Shown: piece by piece, positions 31,965-38,882 of the stretch | How the letters are laid out: each line of letters opens with the position of its first letter | How positions within the stretch are numbered: the first letter of the stretch is position 1 | From: Oscillospiraceae bacterium | GTDB taxonomy: Bacteria; Bacillota; Clostridia; Oscillospirales; Oscillospiraceae | DNA: 50,666 nt | Direction of reading: 5' to 3' | Assembly (NCBI GenBank): GCA_902795345.1 | Contig: CADBKO010000016.1 | Location: 1 to 50,666 of the forward strand | Made by a program: the position numbers and the translations under genes | The notes under the pieces: model-generated | Told to the model about the DNA's origin: nothing | Seen by the model: the letters and a program-made list of their open reading frames with translations, nothing else | Database searches by the model: none

Positions 31965-32203
31965 GAGCAGTCAGATTGACTTCCACTATTTGGCTCGCGG
32001 AGACGCGGGCGGCATCGTATCTATTAGATATGGATGCATTTGTCTTCAGCACACATTCCCCACATCATATCATCACACCCGTACACGCTGACAACGGAAT
32101 CGCATTTTCCAAATCCGTTCGTTTATGTGTCGTGATGTATCGTGTTGAGTTGTTGGCTGGAAGACGATATAGACGACCTTTTTGGGAAGTCGGATTTGTG
32201 CTG
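31965..32203 (+). ncRNA. Retron msr-msd RNA (predicted)
   Basis: The region between a consensus promoter and the retron proteins folds as expected for a retron primer-template RNA. Repeat a1 (31972-31984, CAGATTGACTTCC) pairs with a2 (32185-32198, GGAAGTCGGATTTG), joining the ends. Inside, the msr part has two hairpins: GCTCGCG-GAGA-CGCGGGC (31993-32010) and GCATC...GATGC with inner TATCT/AGATA (32012-32037). The msd part is a long imperfect stem whose 5' arm starts at 32040 (TTGTCTTCAGC) and whose 3' arm ends at 32167 (GGCTGGAAGACGA), with an apical AACGGA/TCCGTT stem (32093-32119). The branching G would be near 31992. Pairings were found by eye. Boundaries are approximate to about 10 bases. 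Confidence 0.75.
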
Positions 32204-32307
32204 AGGGAAAAGAGCATATAGGGCTGCATATCTCCTTTGTTATTGGCGGATTGGGAAGTCCTCCCAGCTGCAGATGGGGGCCAAAAATAACAAGGAGGTG
32301 AATTACT

Positions 32308-32508
32308 GTGAAAAAGGCGGGCAATCCCGAAGTTGTCATCATTAAAGGTGACAACAACAAGGTTTCCTTTTGTGGGGATAAATCCTTCCTCCCGCTCGCG
32401 ATTGTAGTTCTTGCAATCGCAATGGTCATACTGGCTATATCGCTATGCTGTCCTGAACTACTTGCTGATTTTGTCCGCTGGATGATCAGCACAGCAATCA
32501 GCAGCTAA
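32308..32508 (+). CDS. Small single-span membrane protein, putative retron effector
   Basis: 66 residues. The first 25 are polar, with 'VVIIKGDNNKVSF' likely forming a short beta hairpin. A hydrophobic segment LPLAIVVLAIAMVILAISL follows (about residues 28-46), then an amphipathic tail 'ELLADFVRWMISTAISS'. The start is GTG 32308, supported by a near-perfect AAGGAGGTG 9 bases upstream. It lies between the msr-msd RNA and the reverse transcriptase, 28 bases before the latter. That position is the effector position in retrons. Retrons with membrane effectors are known (two-span in Ec48), so it may depolarise or permeabilise the membrane when triggered. I recognise no named family for it, so the effector role is an inference. 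Confidence 0.75.
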   Translation: MKKAGNPEVVIIKGDNNKVSFCGDKSFLPLAIVVLAIAMVILAISLCCPELLADFVRWMISTAISS

Positions 32509-32536
32509 CCTCAGCACATTTTAAGAAACAGAGGTA

Positions 32537-33523
32537 TTGTGCCTTTTGGAATATAATGCCTGTCCGCTTTATGCTTTGCAATCCAAAAGAATGCTCCGGC
32601 ATTTGCTGGGGATAAAAGACACCAGGTTATTTAAACAAAGCTATGTGTCATCGTTGGTTGATCCATATATTGACACAACCGGTAAACCTCGACTAATAGA
32701 GCCTCCACGCGCCGAATTGAAGCGAGTGCAAAAAAGGCTAAAAACCATTCTCGGGAAGATCGAGGTTCCTGAGAATGTCTTTTCCGGCGTTAAGGGGCGC
32801 TCATATGCCGATAACGCTACTTTACACACAGGGACTAATCTCCGTTATTTATTCAAAGTAGATTTAACCGCTTTTTTCCCGTCTATAAGCCGGGAAACTG
32901 TTTATAGGTTTTTTCTTTCCGACTTGAAGTGTTCTCCAGATGTAGCATGTATCTTGACAAATCTAACAACTGTGGACCTTTCAAAATCATCCCTTCGAAA
33001 TCCACAAGCAATTTACGCCTTCTTGTCTGAAAAGAAGGTGACATGTTTTAATCATTTAATTTCAGGATCCCCCACAAGTCAAATACTCTCATATCTAGTT
33101 AACCATAGAATGTTTGACGAAATGCAAGCTTTAGCTGATAAGTGTTCAGTTACAATGACGATATATGTTGATGATATCACATTTTCAAGTGAGTGTAAGA
33201 TTACTCGTAAATTCAAGGAAAAGGTCTTCCACATCATAGAGAGGTGTAATTACCAAGTATCCAAGAACAAGGTAAGGAGTTACACAAAAGAGTATCCTAA
33301 ACTTGTAACCGGCGTGATTATTGACGCACGAGGCCAGCTTGCAGTCAAGAACTCACTACAAAGAAAAATCATTATTGAGCACACGTATTTGCGTAAACAA
33401 CCTGACGATGTGAACAGTAGGCGACGCTTAAGAGGGCTTGTTACCGCTGCGCGTCAGGTAAAGAAGGATATTTATCCAACAATCCGCAGTTTTGCTTTTG
33501 AAAAAGAACATCATCATTTATAA
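32537..33523 (+). CDS. Retron-type reverse transcriptase
   Basis: About 328 residues. It has the retron-specific NAxxH motif (NATLH, residues 93-97), the catalytic Asp in FKVDLTAFFPSI (D109), GSPTSQILSYL (177-187), the YVDD box in TIYVDDITFSS (210-213) and the retron VTG motif in KLVTGVIID (257-259). There is no maturase, endonuclease or Cas1 domain, so a group II intron or CRISPR-linked enzyme is unlikely. The N-terminal 'NACPLYALQSKRMLRHLLGI' is also retron-like. It should copy the msd part of the upstream RNA into branched DNA. Start: TTG 32537 with GAGG only two bases away, or TTG 32546 at 11 bases; neither is ideal, and translational coupling to the small protein is possible. It is AT-rich compared with backbone genes. 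Confidence 0.92.
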   Translation: MCLLEYNACPLYALQSKRMLRHLLGIKDTRLFKQSYVSSLVDPYIDTTGKPRLIEPPRAELKRVQKRLKTILGKIEVPENVFSGVKGRSYADNATLHTGTNLRYLFKVDLTAFFPSISRETVYRFFLSDLKCSPDVACILTNLTTVDLSKSSLRNPQAIYAFLSEKKVTCFNHLISGSPTSQILSYLVNHRMFDEMQALADKCSVTMTIYVDDITFSSECKITRKFKEKVFHIIERCNYQVSKNKVRSYTKEYPKLVTGVIIDARGQLAVKNSLQRKIIIEHTYLRKQPDDVNSRRRLRGLVTAARQVKKDIYPTIRSFAFEKEHHHL

Positions 33524-33652
33524 TAACTTGATATACTCAATTCGTCCAGGAAAGAAGCTTCGATTCTCTCCATTTCAGAAAGAGTTCATGACAAGAGTTC
33601 CATAACCAACTTATCTCCAAATCTAAAAGCAGATAGCATCCCACCTTGTATA

Positions 33653-34300
33653 TCATTCCATCGGCCTTTCCAGCAAATCCTCCATCTCACATCCGATCAC
33701 ACGTGAGAGCTTGTATATTGTCTGTGCCTGGGCTTTATCTATGTCGTTGACGCGCTGCTCGTACATCTGGATGGACCGGAGGCTGACGCCGGAGGCTCTG
33801 GCGAGCTCTGACTGGGACAGGCCCCGGCTCTCACGCAGCTTTTTCAGCCGACACTCCGGCAGTTCTTCCCTGCACCGCTCCTCCATCATCTCCAGGAATG
33901 CGGTAATGTCCATCTCATGGTAAACCGGGTACATGGCAATGATCTCCGACAGCTTCACATGGTCGAAGATATCCTTGAAACGCTTTCCGCTGTACCACTG
34001 GAATTCCGCCAGCGCCCAACCTGCCCAGTATTCGGGACTCAACCCTTCGGTGATCCCCGGTTCAGGCAGCTTTTTCTTTTTATAGGTCTTTTCCACCACC
34101 GCCCGCGCCAGTTCGACGCCGGACATGCCCGCCAGGACCGCCGGGCTGCCCCGCTCGAACTGCTCCGCATACCCGGAAGCGAGAAAGATGGAGACGACCC
34201 AATCCGGATTCATCCCGCAATCGTTAATAAGGTAGTCGAAGAACTGAGACAGCCGGGCCTTGGCGTCATTCAAATAGGATTCGCTGTATGCGTGGGTCAT
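33653..34300 (-). CDS. XRE-family HTH protein, putative antitoxin to DUF3990 protein
   Basis: 215 residues. The N-terminal about 150 residues are a helical domain I do not recognise by name, with 'WAGWALAEFQWYSGKRFKDI' in its middle. The C-terminal part (about 150-212) is a Cro/C1-type helix-turn-helix: 'LKKLRESRGLSQSELARASG' then 'VSLRSIQMYEQ'. The start overlaps the end of the DUF3990 gene by 35 bases, so both are made from one mRNA. The order (putative toxin first, regulator second) with an operator at the shared promoter suggests an autoregulated toxin-antitoxin pair. A simple regulator of DUF3990 is the alternative. Confidence 0.75.
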   Translation of the reverse strand: MTHAYSESYLNDAKARLSQFFDYLINDCGMNPDWVVSIFLASGYAEQFERGSPAVLAGMSGVELARAVVEKTYKKKKLPEPGITEGLSPEYWAGWALAEFQWYSGKRFKDIFDHVKLSEIIAMYPVYHEMDITAFLEMMEERCREELPECRLKKLRESRGLSQSELARASGVSLRSIQMYEQRVNDIDKAQAQTIYKLSRVIGCEMEDLLERPME

Positions 34301-34955
34301 CGTTACTCATCTCCTCCCGCAGGATGTCCAGCACAAAGATATCATCCCGATAGGTCCGGCTTTTTGCGATCTCCGCCGTATAGGTCTGCCGGGCTTTCGT
34401 ATCCCGCTCGATGAACCTGGGGTAATAGACGGTCCGATCCACCGGCTCGGCGTCAATAAACCGAAGCTGCCGGAACGCTCTCTCGGACACAAGTACGGTT
34501 TGCAGGCCCAGCTTCCCCAGGGTCAGGGCCCGATTGAGGCTCCGCAGAGGCAGCGTATTCTCTACGAAGGATTCCGCGTATTGAAAATAGGAGTCGTCCG
34601 CCCGGTATCCGACGATCAGGTCGCAGGCCGTCGTGTCCGGCGCAAAATGTTCGATCAGGTACTCCCTGGCGTCAATGGCTATGGGAGAACGCAGGCGGAA
34701 GGTCCGGTTTTTCAGTAGGATGGCGATCCAGTTCAAAACGGTGTGACTGCCGTCGGACAGGTTCAGGGTGCGCAGCCCTTCCATATCCAGCTCATACCGA
34801 TTCACAAATCCGTCCTTTTGGTCTTTGCAGGCCCACTCTCTGGCCATCTCCTCCATCTCGGTACAGTAGAAGCCGCGGCCATAGTCATTGTGTACGTTCC
34901 CCTGTGAGAGTTCCGGGTTTTCGATGACCTGGCTGCCTCCGTGAAGCAAGAGCAT
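34266..34955 (-). CDS. DUF3990-type protein (ADP-ribosyltransferase-like), putative toxin
   Basis: 229 residues. The N-terminus 'LLLHGGSQVIENPEL', then 'DYGRGFYCTEMEEMAREWAC', is the DUF3990 pattern: H-G at the first strand, D/G-x-G-F-Y after it, and a WA helix. This family resembles the NAD-binding core of ADP-ribosyltransferases. The C-terminal half continues with 'LIVGYRADDSYFQYAESFVE' and 'GLQTVLVSERAFRQLRFIDA'. AAGGAGG precedes ATG 34955. It is first in a two-gene operon with an HTH protein under a strong, operator-covered promoter. Toxin activity is inferred from family and context, not shown. Confidence 0.75.
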   Translation of the reverse strand: MLLLHGGSQVIENPELSQGNVHNDYGRGFYCTEMEEMAREWACKDQKDGFVNRYELDMEGLRTLNLSDGSHTVLNWIAILLKNRTFRLRSPIAIDAREYLIEHFAPDTTACDLIVGYRADDSYFQYAESFVENTLPLRSLNRALTLGKLGLQTVLVSERAFRQLRFIDAEPVDRTVYYPRFIERDTKARQTYTAEIAKSRTYRDDIFVLDILREEMSNDDPRIQRILFE

Positions 34956-34973
34956 TCGAATCCCTCCTTGGTA

Positions 34974-35023
34974 TCATTGGGATGATACATATATACTATA
35001 CCATCCCAATGACACTCTGTCAA
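34974..35023 (-). promoter_or_regulatory. Promoter and operator of the DUF3990-HTH operon
   Basis: On the minus strand, TTGACA (35023-35018), a 17-base spacer and TATAGT (35000-34995). An 11-bp inverted repeat, TCATTGGGATG (34974-34984) and CATCCCAATGA (35002-35012), has its arms on either side of the -10; the outer arm falls in the spacer. The inner arm overlaps another palindrome, GTATCAT-TGGG-ATGATAC. This arrangement is typical of autorepression by the HTH partner. Confidence 0.8.
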
Positions 35024-35041
35024 TGGAACCGTTCAGAACAG

Positions 35042-35117
35042 TGCCAAAGGAACAATACCATTTTTATATTGTTCCTTTGGCATTTATATTGTTCTTTCAG
35101 TGCCGGTATTGTTCCTT
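35042..35117. repeat. Cluster of TATTGTTCC repeats just past the integrase gene
   Basis: Perfect 16-bp inverted repeat TGCCAAAGGAACAATA (35042-35057) / TATTGTTCCTTTGGCA (35067-35082). Further copies follow as TATTGTTCTTT (about 35087) and GGTATTGTTCCTT (35105-35117). The last is an exact inverted match to AAGGAACAATACC at 35047-35059. They lie 29-104 bases beyond the end of the integrase gene, where an attachment site with integrase-binding repeats is expected. A terminator for the integrase operon is the simpler alternative. Confidence 0.6.
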
Positions 35118-35145
35118 GAGTTAGTCATTTTTCCCTTTTCTTTGT

Positions 35146-36621
35146 CTATACCGCCGCAACCTCTGACCCGCTCACGGCCTCCTTCATCTGCTTCTTCTCC
35201 TCTTTGATCCGTGCCCGGACCTCCGCGATCATCTGCTCCAACAGGGGTTCCACTTCCTCCCGCGTTTTGGCGTAGACCGTGTGTACCTCCCGCTTGCCCT
35301 GGGCGTTGGTGGGGGTGTAGCGGCCTTCAAAGAGGTGATCGTTGATCTCATAGATGCCGCCGGTTCCGGACTTGCGGATCTTGCCTCTGTAGGGTTCGAA
35401 ACGCGCCCTCTCCGGTGGGTTTTCCGTTTCAGCGGGCACTTCCCCGTCGGCGTCCTCGCGGGGCACAAACGCCTCTCCGCGCCCCAAACCCTGCTCGATC
35501 CGGTTCGCCGCCCGGACCTGCATCGTATCCGTGATGTGGCTGTAAACGTCGATGGTCGTGGCGGAGGAGATGTGGCCGACGATGGCGGAGAGGGTCTTGA
35601 TGTCCATGCCGTGTTCCAGGGCGGTGGTGGCGAAGGTATGCCGAAGGTCGTGGAAGCGGATGTCCTTGCACTCCGCCCGTGCCAGCACCTTTTTCATCTT
35701 CCGGTAGACGCTCTGAGGATCCACCGGGCTACCCTCCAGCACCGGCGACGGGAACATCCATTCCGAATCCGTCCGTTCTTTCAGCTCCTTCAGCACGTTC
35801 ACCACTGCCGGCGGCAGGATGATCGTGCGGGAGGAGCTTTTTGTCTTCGGCTCAGAGATATGGAGCGCCCCCGCGACGCGGATCACCTGCCGCTCTATAC
35901 GCAGGGCGCCGGTTCGCAGGTCCAGGTCATCCCACCGGAGGGCGCAGAGCTCGCCCCGGCGCATCCCTGTGGAGAGCTCCAGTACGGCCTGCTCATAGAA
36001 ATCGTTTTCCTTTGCCTGGATCAGAAACCGCTGCATTTCCTCATGGGTCAGCACCTGCATCTCCCGCGATTTCTTGGGCGGCAGCTTACAGCCGATGGCG
36101 GGGTTCACCGGGATCAGCCGCTCGTTCACCGCCTTCTCCAACGCCGAGCGGCAGGTGAAATGGCAGGAGCGAACCATGCGGTCCGATAGCCCCGGTCCGT
36201 AATGCGCCTGCCAGCGCAGCCGCCCGTTCTTTTTGAGCTCCGCGTAGAACCGCTGCAGGTCGCTCTGCTGCAGCTTGTTCAGGGGGATCGTGCCGATGCC
36301 GGGGATGATGTGCTTGTAAATCCGGTCCTCATAGCACTGCTGGGTCGTGATGCGCAGGGCAGGCTTGGAGTAGGTTCGATACCACAGGTCGAGCCAGTCT
36401 CCGAAGGGCATGTCCGGCCGCGCCTTGACGGTCACGACACCGCAGGAGGCCTTCAGCGCTTCCAGCTTGGCGAGGCATTCCGCCTTGGTCTTTGAGGTGA
36501 CGCTTTTCGTGACGGGTCGGTCCTTGTCGTCATAGGCCACGACCACCCGGCCCTCCCAGCGCCCGTCCGTGCGTTGGCGCAGGGTCCCCTCTCCTGATTT
36601 CCGTCGCTTTTCTTTGCTCAT
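35146..36621 (-). CDS. Tyrosine recombinase / integrase 1, with extra C-terminal domain
   Basis: 491 residues. An N-terminal AP2-like arm-binding domain (about 8-57, 'TLRQRTDGRWEGRVVVAYDD') precedes a core-binding domain (about 72-175) and the catalytic domain, with R221 (TGMRRGEL), H324-x-x-R327 (FHDLRHTF), H350 (VGH) and Y360 (DVYSH). The enzyme should be active. It continues about 110 residues past the usual end. Residues 422-470 (GIYEINDHLFEGRYTP, VHTVYAKTREEVEPLLEQM) look like a second copy of the arm-binding fold. The start ATG 36621 overlaps the stop of the 98-aa gene (ATGA). The longer ORF upstream is not family-like. It lies at the end of the element operon, adjacent to the repeat cluster at 35042. 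Confidence 0.92.
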   Translation of the reverse strand: MSKEKRRKSGEGTLRQRTDGRWEGRVVVAYDDKDRPVTKSVTSKTKAECLAKLEALKASCGVVTVKARPDMPFGDWLDLWYRTYSKPALRITTQQCYEDRIYKHIIPGIGTIPLNKLQQSDLQRFYAELKKNGRLRWQAHYGPGLSDRMVRSCHFTCRSALEKAVNERLIPVNPAIGCKLPPKKSREMQVLTHEEMQRFLIQAKENDFYEQAVLELSTGMRRGELCALRWDDLDLRTGALRIERQVIRVAGALHISEPKTKSSSRTIILPPAVVNVLKELKERTDSEWMFPSPVLEGSPVDPQSVYRKMKKVLARAECKDIRFHDLRHTFATTALEHGMDIKTLSAIVGHISSATTIDVYSHITDTMQVRAANRIEQGLGRGEAFVPREDADGEVPAETENPPERARFEPYRGKIRKSGTGGIYEINDHLFEGRYTPTNAQGKREVHTVYAKTREEVEPLLEQMIAEVRARIKEEKKQMKEAVSGSEVAAV

Positions 36622-36914
36622 GTTTTCACCTTTGGTCCGATCCAAAATATATATCTGCTGTTTTGGGTGGTGATGGTAAGTGATCTCCCATCTTCCGTGA
36701 TCTCTCCGCAGTCCGTTTTCAGGGCGTCGGTGGAATAGCAGCACAGGTACAGGAATCTCTGACCGGGGTTCTTTCTTTCGCATTCCAGAACGCTGAGGCA
36801 GCCCGGCTTCCCGATATAGCCTAGCCGCCAATCCCACAGGGCGTCCTCCGTATCGCCCAGCTTTTCAACGGACAGGAGGGCCGCCGGTTCATAGGCCGCG
36901 ATCAGTCTTGCCAC
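36618..36914 (-). CDS. Small protein of unknown function between the integrases
   Basis: 98 residues, GTG start at 36914 with GGGAG 8 bases before it. It overlaps the end of integrase 2 by 13 bases and the start of integrase 1 by four (ATGA), so it is translationally coupled on both sides. That argues it is real. The sequence has 'DALWDWRLGYIGKPGCLSVL' in the middle, 'FLYLCCYSTDALKTDCGEIT' and a C-terminal beta-rich 'SLTITTQNSRYIFWIG'. I recognise no family. It could be a recombination accessory factor, by position only. Confidence 0.6.
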   Translation of the reverse strand: MARLIAAYEPAALLSVEKLGDTEDALWDWRLGYIGKPGCLSVLECERKNPGQRFLYLCCYSTDALKTDCGEITEDGRSLTITTQNSRYIFWIGPKVKT

Positions 36915-38077
36915 GGTTTCAGCTCCCTTCCAAAGAGTTCTTCCATAAATCCGCCGACGATGTTGGCGGCGTTTTTCTGCATGTCTGTGGTGACATGGGT
37001 ATAGGTGTCCAGGGTGAAGCTGGCGTTGGTGTGGCCCAGGATGCCCGACAGGGTCTTGGCGTCCACGCCGCTGGCCAGGGCGTGGGTGGCGAAGGTGTGG
37101 CGGAGATCGTGGAAGCGGATGTCGGGCAGGCCCGCGCCCCGGAGGATGTCCTTCAGCCGCTGGTATGCAGTGTTGGGCGAGGTGGGCTTTTCCGGCGTCA
37201 GCAGGCTGGGGAAGATCCACTGGGTCATGGCCGATTTGTGCCGCTCTTTGAGGATGTGCAGGGTGCTGGGCGGCAGGAGGATGCTGCGGGCGCCCCTCTC
37301 CGTTTTCGTCTCGCCGATCTCCAGCTCCCCGCCGGGGGCGACCCGGATGGAGCGCCGCACCTTGAGCCTGTCGGTCTGCTCGTCCAGGTCGTCCCACTGC
37401 AGGCCGCAGATCTCGCCCCGGCGGAGGCCGGTGGTGATCTCCGTGTAGAAGAAGTCATACCACATGGGCTCCCGCCGGATGGCCTCCAGGAATGTCTCCA
37501 GCTGTTCCTCGTTCAGCACCTTCTTGGGCGAGTAGCTGCACTTGGGGATGGCCGTGCCGCTGGTGGGGTTCTGAGAGATGAGCCGGGAGCTCACCGCTGC
37601 CTCCAGGATCTCATGGAGCAGCATGTGGATCTTTCGCACCATGGAGTCCGCGAGGTTCCTCTCCCCCTCGTGGCCTCGGGTCTGTGCCTTGGTCTGCCGG
37701 AGCCGGTTATAGAACTTCTGCACATCGTTCCGGGTGATGGCACGGAGCTGTCTGTCGCCCAGCGCCGGACAGATGTGGTTCTGGATCAGGCCGCGGTAAC
37801 CGCGGACGGTGCTGGGGCGGAGCGTCGGCTCAGCGTAGCCCGTGAGCCAGCGCTCCGTCCATTCCTCCAGTGTGAGGTCCCCGCTCCCGGTGATCTCCAT
37901 TCCCCGGTAGTCGTCGATGGTCTCGTGCAGCTTCGGCATCAGCTCCTTCTGCGTTTTGGCGAACACGGATTTGTAGATCGGCGCGCCGTCCTCCTTGTGT
38001 CCGATGACGATACGCCCTTCCCATCGGCCGTCTGTGCGCTTGCGCACCAGGCCTTCCCCGTCCGGTCTTTTACCCAT
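36902..38077 (-). CDS. Tyrosine recombinase / integrase 2
   Basis: 391 residues. An N-terminal arm-binding domain ('GLVRKRTDGRWEGRIVIGHK', residues 9-28) and a core-binding domain precede the catalytic set R219 (TGLRRGEI), H323-x-x-R326 (FHDLRHTF), H349 (LGH) and Y359 (DTYTH). Its length is normal and it lacks the C-terminal extension of integrase 1. The two enzymes are paralogs and may act together on different strands or sites, or represent two stacked elements. ATG 38077 is chosen over ATG 38095 because GGAGG lies directly before it. The start overlaps the end of the DUF6809-like gene. Confidence 0.92.
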   Translation of the reverse strand: MGKRPDGEGLVRKRTDGRWEGRIVIGHKEDGAPIYKSVFAKTQKELMPKLHETIDDYRGMEITGSGDLTLEEWTERWLTGYAEPTLRPSTVRGYRGLIQNHICPALGDRQLRAITRNDVQKFYNRLRQTKAQTRGHEGERNLADSMVRKIHMLLHEILEAAVSSRLISQNPTSGTAIPKCSYSPKKVLNEEQLETFLEAIRREPMWYDFFYTEITTGLRRGEICGLQWDDLDEQTDRLKVRRSIRVAPGGELEIGETKTERGARSILLPPSTLHILKERHKSAMTQWIFPSLLTPEKPTSPNTAYQRLKDILRGAGLPDIRFHDLRHTFATHALASGVDAKTLSGILGHTNASFTLDTYTHVTTDMQKNAANIVGGFMEELFGRELKPWQD

Positions 38078-38345
38078 CCTCCGCCTCCGTTCCATAGACC
38101 ACCTCCATCACCAGCCTCGCGCCCAGAGCGAAGCCCCGGCGGAAGCTCTCCCAGGCGGTGATCCCATCGTACTCCACATGGCAGTCAGTCAGCTTGTCCA
38201 GCACTTCCTTCGCCGTTTCGTCAAGGTGTTCGGCGAGCCAGGTTTCGTGCCGCTCGATGAGGCCCAGCAGCTCATCCGCTTCCGGCGAGCTTTTCCCCGA
38301 TGGGTTGAGCGTACCGTAGAACAGTTCTTCGATTATGCTGTTCAT
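38070..38345 (-). CDS. DUF6809-like small protein of integrative elements
   Basis: 91 residues. 'MNSIIEELFYGTLNPSGKS' at the N-terminus, 'HETWLAEHLDETAKEVLDKL' in the middle and 'SFRRGFALGARLVMEVVYG' near the end match the small helical proteins usually annotated DUF6809 beside clostridial integrases. The function is unknown. ATG 38345 has AAAGGAGGG 8 bases upstream. It overlaps the start of integrase 2 by eight bases, so it is co-translated with it. Confidence 0.7.
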   Translation of the reverse strand: MNSIIEELFYGTLNPSGKSSPEADELLGLIERHETWLAEHLDETAKEVLDKLTDCHVEYDGITAWESFRRGFALGARLVMEVVYGTEAEDG

Positions 38346-38408
38346 CTTGAGTCCCTCCTTTGGCAGCTCAAACACATACCACGTTTCGCCGGGAATAGCT
38401 ACTGTTTT

Positions 38409-38882
38409 TTAATACTTGTCCTCATCTTCGTAATCGAATTCGTCCTCATCAACCGCGCCGAACTGTCCCTGCCGCTGCACGTCCAGGGCATGGTCGAAGC
38501 TGACATTGCCGTTCGTATCCATCACTTCCTTCACAGCAAAGGCGCGGAGCTCACGGCGGTTGATCGGATCGGCGCGGAAGTGCGCCGCGATGGTGTGGCA
38601 CATCATGTTCAGCTCCACCGCCCATCGGAAAATCAGAGAGCGCATCCGGTTCTCGTTTTCCACGGCGGCTTTATGAAATTCGTCGCGGAGTTCCTTCGTA
38701 AGATACTCATGCACATCGCAGGAGATGAGGTGATCGAGGTAATACCGGATCGCCTCCTCCACAAATTCACTGCGGCTTTTGCACTTGGCGATGGCCAACG
38801 CCGCGTCTACCTTGCCCATCGTGCTCGGCCTGAGCCAAAGGGTCGTGGGTTCTTTGTTGTCCTTGTTTTTCTTTCCCAACAC
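38409..38882 (-). CDS. Ribbon-helix-helix (CopG-like) DNA-binding protein
   Basis: 157 residues, GTG start with AAGGA 7 bases upstream. Residues 12-50 (TTLWLRPSTMGKVDAALAI, then CKSRSEFVEEAIRYYLDHL) form a beta strand plus two helices of the ribbon-helix-helix class. A helical middle and a very acidic C-terminus (DEDEFDYEDEDKY) follow. Such proteins serve as repressors, partition or relaxosome accessory factors on mobile elements. It lies immediately beside the palindrome-rich spacer 38960-39079, a likely binding region. Confidence 0.75.
   Translation of the reverse strand: MLGKKNKDNKEPTTLWLRPSTMGKVDAALAIAKCKSRSEFVEEAIRYYLDHLISCDVHEYLTKELRDEFHKAAVENENRMRSLIFRWAVELNMMCHTIAAHFRADPINRRELRAFAVKEVMDTNGNVSFDHALDVQRQGQFGAVDEDEFDYEDEDKY

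Noticed and set aside
32073..32492. 139-codon minus-strand frame over the retron RNA and small protein
   Set aside because: It has no RBS or family features and overlaps a well-supported promoter, structured RNA and coding gene on the plus strand.
32537..33523. Reverse transcriptase as part of a group II intron or diversity-generating retroelement
   Set aside because: No maturase or endonuclease domain, no intron domain V/VI structure nearby, no template/variable repeat pair. NAxxH and VTG motifs point to a retron.
35146..38077. Recombinase-in-trio (RIT) element
   Set aside because: Only two tyrosine recombinases are present, with a small unrelated gene between them; RIT elements have three in tandem.
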